Positions 5,812 to 5,844 of a DNA stretch of 5,844 nucleotides are shown here, piece by piece. Position 1 is the first letter of the stretch; each line of letters begins with the position of its first letter. The notes beneath the pieces were generated by a model. That model was not told the origin of the DNA and did not search any database. It saw nothing but the letters and a program-made list of their open reading frames with translations. Made by a program: the position numbers and the translations under genes. This DNA is from JAIFWC01 sp035688135 (GTDB lineage: Bacteria; Patescibacteriota; Saccharimonadia; Saccharimonadales; UBA10212), in assembly GCA_035688135.1 (NCBI GenBank), contig DASSNG010000020.1, positions 1 through 5,844 on the forward strand, written 5' to 3'.

Positions 5812-5844
5812 TGTGGTCCGGTAATTTTAAAGCGGCTTTCTCCA
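5811..5844 (+). CDS. Start of an ABC transporter permease (cut by window end)
   Basis: Only 11 codons are in the window: MWSGNFKAAFS. The ATG shares its A with the TGA stop of the ATPase (TGATG) and has AGGAG nine bases upstream, so the start is well supported. Position directly after a MacB/LolD-like ATPase, and a beginning that resembles the 'NFK.A..S.' start of MacB/FtsX-type permeases of CPR bacteria just before their first membrane span, suggest the membrane subunit of the same transporter. Too little is visible to confirm the family. Confidence 0.65.
   Translation, partial: MWSGNFKAAFS

Overview
This window looks like chromosomal DNA of a bacterium with moderate-to-high GC. The gene content and several details fit the Candidate Phyla Radiation / Patescibacteria, possibly Saccharibacteria. 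Those details are an arginyl-tRNA synthetase of the 'DPNPFK.MHIGHLY' type, a long M48 peptidase with a second cytosolic domain and an exported tail, a MacB/LolD-type ATPase with a Lys/Arg-rich tail that runs into a permease, and several genes without a Shine-Dalgarno sequence. The taxonomic assignment is inference from remembered family patterns, not a search result. No mobile element, CRISPR array, rRNA or phage gene is visible.

Layout. Positions 1-2161 hold three minus-strand genes. Read in their own direction they are a GTG-started NTF2/SnoaL-like protein (1709-2161), a DUF1361-type membrane protein (985-1653) and argS (1-968), whose 3' part lies outside the window. The DUF1361 gene and argS are 16 bases apart and probably co-transcribed. 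A TATAAT box placed for a leaderless start lies directly before the DUF1361 ATG. Positions 2162-2350 are a divergent intergenic region with one small hairpin-like inverted repeat and no confident promoter. Positions 2351-4675 (plus) encode a 774-residue HtpX-like membrane zinc protease with an unusual cysteine-rich C-terminal domain predicted to be outside the cell. A complete tRNA-Ser(GGA) with encoded CCA lies at 4680-4770 on the minus strand, four bases past the protease stop codon, in convergent orientation. Positions 4771-4956 hold the tRNA promoter, a candidate plus-strand promoter and a clear intrinsic terminator. An ABC transporter ATPase follows (4957-5811), and its stop codon overlaps the start of a permease gene cut by the window end.

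How the genes relate. argS and tRNA-Ser are translation functions. The protease is probably membrane-protein quality control, by analogy with HtpX. The ATPase and following permease form a MacB/LolD-like export or lipoprotein-handling pair. No single pathway links all the genes. The best leads are the protease's exported domain, the terminator placed between a promoter and the ABC gene, the leaderless promoter, and a perfect AT-rich inverted repeat inside argS.
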